The notes beneath the pieces are model-generated. The model was not told the origin of the DNA, did not search any database, and was given only the letters and a program-made list of their open reading frames with translations. Of a stretch of DNA of 18,263 nt, positions 14,604 to 18,263 are shown piece by piece. A program made the translations under genes and the position numbers. The DNA lies in contig SKIY01000118.1 in NCBI GenBank assembly GCA_007116205.1, forward strand, positions 1 to 18,263. The letters are read 5' to 3'. Position 1 is the stretch's first letter. Every line of letters starts with the position of its first letter. Source of the stretch: Candidatus Izemoplasma sp. GTDB lineage: Bacteria > Bacillota_I > Bacilli_A > Izemoplasmatales > Izemoplasmataceae.

Positions 14604-17240
14604 TTACTCTGTCGGTCGGGCTCGATTTTCCCAACCAAGCAGTTCAATCATTTCTTCTAGGGTCATCGTAGACCTTGGTAAAATATTATACGTATAGATT
14701 TCCCATGGGTCTCCATAATATTCAAACAAATCATTGTATATAACGATTTCCCAATACCCATCTTCATTCATCCACATTGCATAATTGTAATCCTCAGGAA
14801 GTGGCATCCACAGTTGTGGGTCAAGTTCTACTGCAGTAAGGTAATAAGCAGCACCATAAGTTCCATCCGTTACGCAATAATTCGCAAATTCTGGTGATTC
14901 AAAGTCAAGGTCTCCGCAGAACCAAAATACGGTATGTGCCGCCTCAAAGCTATAGTTAACAAATCGTTCTTCTTCAGTTTCTTCGAAGCCGTAATCATCA
15001 TCAAATGGTGGTGCAAATATAGCATCTGCAATCATGAAAACGATAAATCGAGTGAAGTGGAAATGATCATCATTAAACAGTGCTAAAATGTATTCGATTG
15101 TTGCGCGGGTCATTTCCGGTTCTGAGTTTTCTGGGTCATCTAAATCAACACCCATTTCAAGCAGTAATGCGTTAAATGCGATTGGTTCAGTGAATACAGC
15201 GAATCCATCAATATAGTAAAAATCGATGTAAATATCTTCTTCAGTGACTGTAAAGGTTGAGAGTTCAAGATCGTATAAAGGGGTTATAAAGAATACATCT
15301 AAGTCTTTAAGTGAGTATACACCGACTGGTTCTTCCTCTACTAAAAAGACAAACTCAATGACTTCACTGAAAATCATAACTTTTAAAAATTCTTCGATAA
15401 TTCTGTGCACATCATTATACTCGACTGGCAAGGTGATTTCTGCTTGATTAAGCACAGTTATTTTGATAGATACCTCTTCAAACACAATGTCATGGTTTTC
15501 CATATCCATTACCATGTTATAGTATGGAGAAAGATCTAAATACATCATTACGGCGTCATCATCGAGCGGATCAATCATCCAGTCCATCGTAAGTGATGGC
15601 AACAGTTCTAATGATTCTCTTATTTGACTTTCTGTTGGTGGGGGTTCAATCATCGCTTCTTCTACGAGTTCATGATCAAGTAAAAATTGATATGTATCCA
15701 TTAATAAAGTAGCAATCATTTCCGCAAACATATCCGCTTCCATACCCATCGATAGTTTTACTAAGAAGTCTTCCGTTTTATCCATCGTCATATCGGCATC
15801 GTTTTCAAGTAATAGTATCAATTGATCAACATACGGTAAATATGTTGCGACTGCGCTATGAATTAATAGTTCTATTTCGGTATAAACGAGATCGATTTCA
15901 GCATAGCTATACCCAAGCTCAAGTAATAACTCATCAATGAATACATCGAGTTCATAAGCGATTAATAATCGGTCAAGCATATCCATCTCGATAATGCTTT
16001 GCATGGTATCATCAATCGTGATTTTGAACCAATCATGTTCAATCGCGAACAGTTCAAACGGTGTCATGTTGCCCATATCCATGTCAGCTTCAAGGAGCGG
16101 TAAAATTGAGCCTAAATTCATATAAATATCAATCGTGTCATGACTAAGCACAAAAATCTGTTCAAAGGTAATTATTATCCCTTCGACATCAAGTGTTTGA
16201 ACAAGCCATAAGTAATCGATACCGTCTTGTTGGTAATAGGTAATTTCTACGATATTATTCATTTCTTCAGTATAGCCAAAACTATCAGTCATGATGGTTT
16301 TATTTTCAACAATAATCGTCATAGCGTTTTGCATTTGTGTTAAGCGTTCTGTGATTAAAGTAGCCGATCCGTCCCACTGTGCAATAATACTATCTGCAGC
16401 AGCTTCTTTATCTGTAGGCACTTCATCATCTGCTTCTGTAATGACTATATCTACGGTCGTTTGAAGATTGTTATACGTTATAGTCAGCATGTGTGTTCCT
16501 GCACTATCAAGATTGTTTAATCCATTTATCATTGACGCGGTAATATCTATTAATTCTGTGGAATCATCATCATAGATTAATGTAAGTTTCAAGGTTGTAA
16601 AATCAAAGGTACCAACTTCATAGCTCGATTCAACATATGATGGTTGAATAGCAATGGCTACGAGTTGTGGTTCTGTAACAACAATTGTGATATCTGTAAC
16701 AAATTCTTCATAAGTAATTCTAAGGGTATGGGTTCCAGAGGCATTTAATTGCTCTAGTCCAGTCACCATTGATGCATGAATACTAATGCGTTCTTCGGAG
16801 TTGTCGTCATAAACCAAAACAAGCTCTAAGTCTGATAAATCAAAAGCACCCTTAGCATAACTTTCTGCAATTGTACTCGGATCGACAAACATGTTTTCTA
16901 GTTGCCGCTGCGGGTCAATGATGATGACATCAAAGGTAACTTCGAAGTCATCGTATGTAATCGTAAGGGTGTGGGTCCCAGGTGTATTGAGCTGATCTAG
17001 CCCAGTTACCATTGCTTCTGTAATGGTAATATTTGTTTCAGTACCATTATCATAACGAATGGTTAGTACAAGATTTGATAATGTGAATGCGCCTGCTTGA
17101 TATCCTGTTTCCAGTTGTGTTTCATCAAAAACAATTGATTCAATACTTGGGTCTGTTTCAATTAAATCACTCCCAAAATCACATGCTGCAAAAACAAATG
17201 TTGCAAGGAGAAATATCAAAACACTAAATATGCGTTTCAT
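14604..17240 (-). CDS. Large acidic lipoprotein with three Ig-like repeats
   Basis: This 878-residue protein begins with a lipoprotein signal: MKR, a hydrophobic core and lipobox FAAC with the lipidated Cys at 20, so it should be anchored on the outer face of the membrane. Residues about 32-109, 112-190 and 193-269 are three repeats of about 80 residues. Each has the pattern YDD.(T/S)E...I.ASMV.GL..L...GTH.L.ITY, typical of bacterial Ig-like domains (Big_3-like). The remaining 600 residues match nothing I recognise. They are rich in Asp, Glu, Met, Tyr and Leu, contain only about seven lysines, and hold two nearby Cys near the end that could pair. AGGAGG lies 9 nt before the ATG. It has its own promoter and terminator. 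A surface binding or adhesion role is a guess. Confidence 0.85.
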   Translation of the reverse strand: MKRIFSVLIFLLATFVFAACDFGSDLIETDPSIESIVFDETQLETGYQAGAFTLSNLVLTIRYDNGTETNITITEAMVTGLDQLNTPGTHTLTITYDDFEVTFDVIIIDPQRQLENMFVDPSTIAESYAKGAFDLSDLELVLVYDDNSEERISIHASMVTGLEQLNASGTHTLRITYEEFVTDITIVVTEPQLVAIAIQPSYVESSYEVGTFDFTTLKLTLIYDDDSTELIDITASMINGLNNLDSAGTHMLTITYNNLQTTVDIVITEADDEVPTDKEAAADSIIAQWDGSATLITERLTQMQNAMTIIVENKTIMTDSFGYTEEMNNIVEITYYQQDGIDYLWLVQTLDVEGIIITFEQIFVLSHDTIDIYMNLGSILPLLEADMDMGNMTPFELFAIEHDWFKITIDDTMQSIIEMDMLDRLLIAYELDVFIDELLLELGYSYAEIDLVYTEIELLIHSAVATYLPYVDQLILLLENDADMTMDKTEDFLVKLSMGMEADMFAEMIATLLMDTYQFLLDHELVEEAMIEPPPTESQIRESLELLPSLTMDWMIDPLDDDAVMMYLDLSPYYNMVMDMENHDIVFEEVSIKITVLNQAEITLPVEYNDVHRIIEEFLKVMIFSEVIEFVFLVEEEPVGVYSLKDLDVFFITPLYDLELSTFTVTEEDIYIDFYYIDGFAVFTEPIAFNALLLEMGVDLDDPENSEPEMTRATIEYILALFNDDHFHFTRFIVFMIADAIFAPPFDDDYGFEETEEERFVNYSFEAAHTVFWFCGDLDFESPEFANYCVTDGTYGAAYYLTAVELDPQLWMPLPEDYNYAMWMNEDGYWEIVIYNDLFEYYGDPWEIYTYNILPRSTMTLEEMIELLGWENRARPTE

Positions 17241-17256
17241 TAAGCCTTACCTCCTA

Positions 17257-17320
17257 TTATTTTTATTGCACCACTATACTTTTATTATATGAATAAATAT
17301 CCATTGTGCAATAAAAATAA
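17257..17320. repeat. Perfect 15-bp inverted repeat bracketing the lipoprotein promoter
   Basis: TTATTTTTATTGCAC at 17257-17271 is repeated exactly in reverse complement at 17306-17320. The right arm covers the -35 box (minus strand TTGCAC) and the left arm covers about +6 to +20 of the predicted transcript, ending just before the Shine-Dalgarno. The 34-nt gap holds the -10 box. The arms lie about 49 bp centre to centre. This layout suits a pair of operator half-sites bound by one regulator, with or without DNA looping; no regulator gene is visible nearby. Confidence 0.8.
17284..17311 (-). promoter_or_regulatory. Promoter of the Ig-like lipoprotein gene
   Basis: Minus strand TTGCAC (17311-17306), 16-nt spacer, TATAAT (17289-17284). 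Predicted start near 17277 gives a leader of about 37 nt. The -35 hexamer is part of an inverted-repeat arm, so occupation of that arm would block polymerase. Confidence 0.75.
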
Positions 17321-17439
17321 ATTCGATAAAATTGACAGACTTTAATTATGGTTAATTGGCGCGATTAATATTAAACGCCATTGAAGGAAAGTTGTTAAAA
17401 ATAAAATATTGAGCGTATGCGCAATTTGGTCAATAAACT

Positions 17440-17467
17440 CAGAAAAAAACACACCGAAGTGTGTTTT
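17440..17467 (-). terminator. UUCG-tetraloop terminator of the parvulin-like gene
   Basis: Minus strand AAACACAC-TTCG-GTGTGTTT forms an 8-9 bp stem closed by the very stable cUUCGg tetraloop, followed by more Ts. The TAA stop of the upstream gene (17466-17468) overlaps the base of the stem. The 120 bp between it and the lipoprotein promoter shows no gene; it contains a TTAATATTAA palindrome of unclear meaning. Confidence 0.9.
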
Positions 17468-18263
17468 AATCATTATGAATAATATTTTCATACAAGTCTC
17501 TTAATGCACGAATCATTTCTTGTATATGGGTATCTTGAACAGAGAACGCGACTTCATTTTCTATGAATCGATTAATGATAATGGTATTCCCGAATGGATC
17601 AAACTCTTCTTGTGGTAATGGGAAGTGTCTACCTAAAAAGTTATCAAAGTAGACCATGAGTGCTTCATCAACTGATTCAGGGACTTCAATGTCCGACCCA
17701 TCTAAGGTAAATGAACGTTTGAAAGCATGTTCAGCCCATAATCGTAGCTGGGATTCTACTGGAACATCAGAATCATTTAACCACGCTTCGTCGTAATCAT
17801 TATCTGGATCTTCAAATGCAGCGCTCGGTGGATTAAACGTATCTTCATTTCCTTTTTCTACACGGACAAAATGCAGTCCGAATTCAGTTGGAAAGAGTCC
17901 GTTTGGATCAAGCAGTTGTTCATTTTCTTCATAACTTTCAGTTTGGAAAAGATGATAAAGCTCATACATTCGGTCGTTAAACGGATCTACTAAGCGTTGA
18001 ACACTTGCTGCGTTTATAACATTATTACCGGGTGTTAGATTTTCATAGCGTAGATTAAAGCCAAAGTTTTTAAATTCTGCCCATGGATTGGCGTTTTCAT
18101 CACGTGTTGCGGCGCGGTATTCATCCACAATTGCTTCCATGGACATGCCTTGATTAAGGCGTAATTCTATTAGTGTTTCTAGCTTATCTACTTTGTTTAA
18201 ATACGTTGCCCATGGGACCCCACCAGCCGCTTCTAAGTCCTCTAGATACTTTGTGAAGTCATC
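17466..18263 (-). CDS. Parvulin-like (PpiC/SurA-type) protein, C-terminal part only
   Basis: The minus frame is open from the TAA at 17466 through the right edge, giving at least 265 residues. An internal ATG at 18146 is not the start, because 39 further in-frame codons precede it without a stop and match the same acidic style. The segment ending LFPTEFGLHFVRVEKG resembles the last strand of a PpiC peptidyl-prolyl isomerase domain ('.GyHii.v'). The helical region before it (VQRLVDPFNDRMYELYHLF) fits the preceding 'A..l..GevS' helix. This would make it an extracytoplasmic foldase of the PrsA/SurA type, but the catalytic core lies mostly outside the window or is too divergent for me to confirm. 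It is acidic like the neighbouring lipoprotein and ends in its own terminator. The assignment is tentative. Confidence 0.5.
   Translation of the reverse strand, partial: DDFTKYLEDLEAAGGVPWATYLNKVDKLETLIELRLNQGMSMEAIVDEYRAATRDENANPWAEFKNFGFNLRYENLTPGNNVINAASVQRLVDPFNDRMYELYHLFQTESYEENEQLLDPNGLFPTEFGLHFVRVEKGNEDTFNPPSAAFEDPDNDYDEAWLNDSDVPVESQLRLWAEHAFKRSFTLDGSDIEVPESVDEALMVYFDNFLGRHFPLPQEEFDPFGNTIIINRFIENEVAFSVQDTHIQEMIRALRDLYENIIHND

Noticed and set aside
17332..17337. A consensus TTGACA on the plus strand between the lipoprotein and parvulin-like genes
   Set aside because: No -10 box follows at 16-18 nt and no plus-strand gene lies downstream.
17357..17380. TGGCG...CGCCA inverted repeat around a TTAATATTAA palindrome
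   Set aside because: The outer arms are only 5 bp and are not centred on the inner palindrome; too weak to call an operator.
1..18263. CRISPR arrays, tRNA or rRNA genes, insertion sequences, phage or defence genes
   Set aside because: Looked for on both strands; no repeat-spacer pattern, cloverleaf, transposase or integrase motif was seen.

Overview
The window looks like chromosome from an AT-rich, low-GC member of the Firmicutes/Mollicutes-like (Tenericutes) bacteria. The reading frames are dense, Shine-Dalgarno sites are strong (GGAGG/AGGAGG), -10 boxes are TATAAT (often extended as TGnTATAAT), intrinsic terminators are U-rich, and a lipoprotein signal is present. TGG encodes Trp and TGA ends genes (for example kamB and the 729-2912 transporter), so the standard bacterial code is used and not the mycoplasma code. 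The gene content suits an anaerobic amino-acid fermenter. An Izemoplasmatales/Acholeplasma-like or clostridial relative is plausible, but the lineage is inference.

Layout from left to right. Positions 1-2952 hold the end of a minus-strand transport operon: a MacB-type ABC ATPase with fused FtsX-type permease (729-2912), followed by a second ABC ATPase that runs off the left edge. Positions 2983-3690 hold a YgjV-like membrane protein with a GNAT-like C-terminal half, with its own promoter and terminator. It is divergent from 3777-5801, a membrane-anchored HD-GYP protein with a MASE1-like sensor. Convergent genes meet at a hairpin terminator at 5790-5825.

Positions 5808-14547 form the centrepiece: a ten-gene minus-strand operon for lysine fermentation. 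In transcription order it is a PhaJ/MaoC-like hydratase, atoD, atoA, kal, kce, kdd, kamA, kamB, kamD, kamE. L-lysine is isomerised to beta-lysine (KamA), then to 3,5-diaminohexanoate (KamDE, with KamB as probable reactivase), oxidised (Kdd), and cleaved with acetyl-CoA to acetoacetate and 3-aminobutyryl-CoA (Kce). The latter is deaminated to crotonyl-CoA (Kal), and AtoDA passes CoA to acetoacetate. The hydratase may connect crotonyl-CoA to 3-hydroxybutyryl-CoA. Genes overlap or nearly touch throughout. The operon is preceded by a sigma-A promoter, a lysine riboswitch (L-box) and a terminator whose 5' arm is the 3' edge of the aptamer. That geometry predicts a lysine-activated ON switch, the opposite of the usual lysine-biosynthesis OFF switch.

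Positions 14558-18263 hold a large, very acidic lipoprotein with three Ig-like repeats, whose promoter is bracketed by a perfect 15-bp inverted repeat, then the C-terminal part of a parvulin-like protein running off the right edge. No tRNA, rRNA, CRISPR array, transposase or phage gene was seen. The most notable points are the ON-type lysine riboswitch, kamB without an adjacent kamC, the hydratase at the head of the operon, and the paired operator-like repeat.
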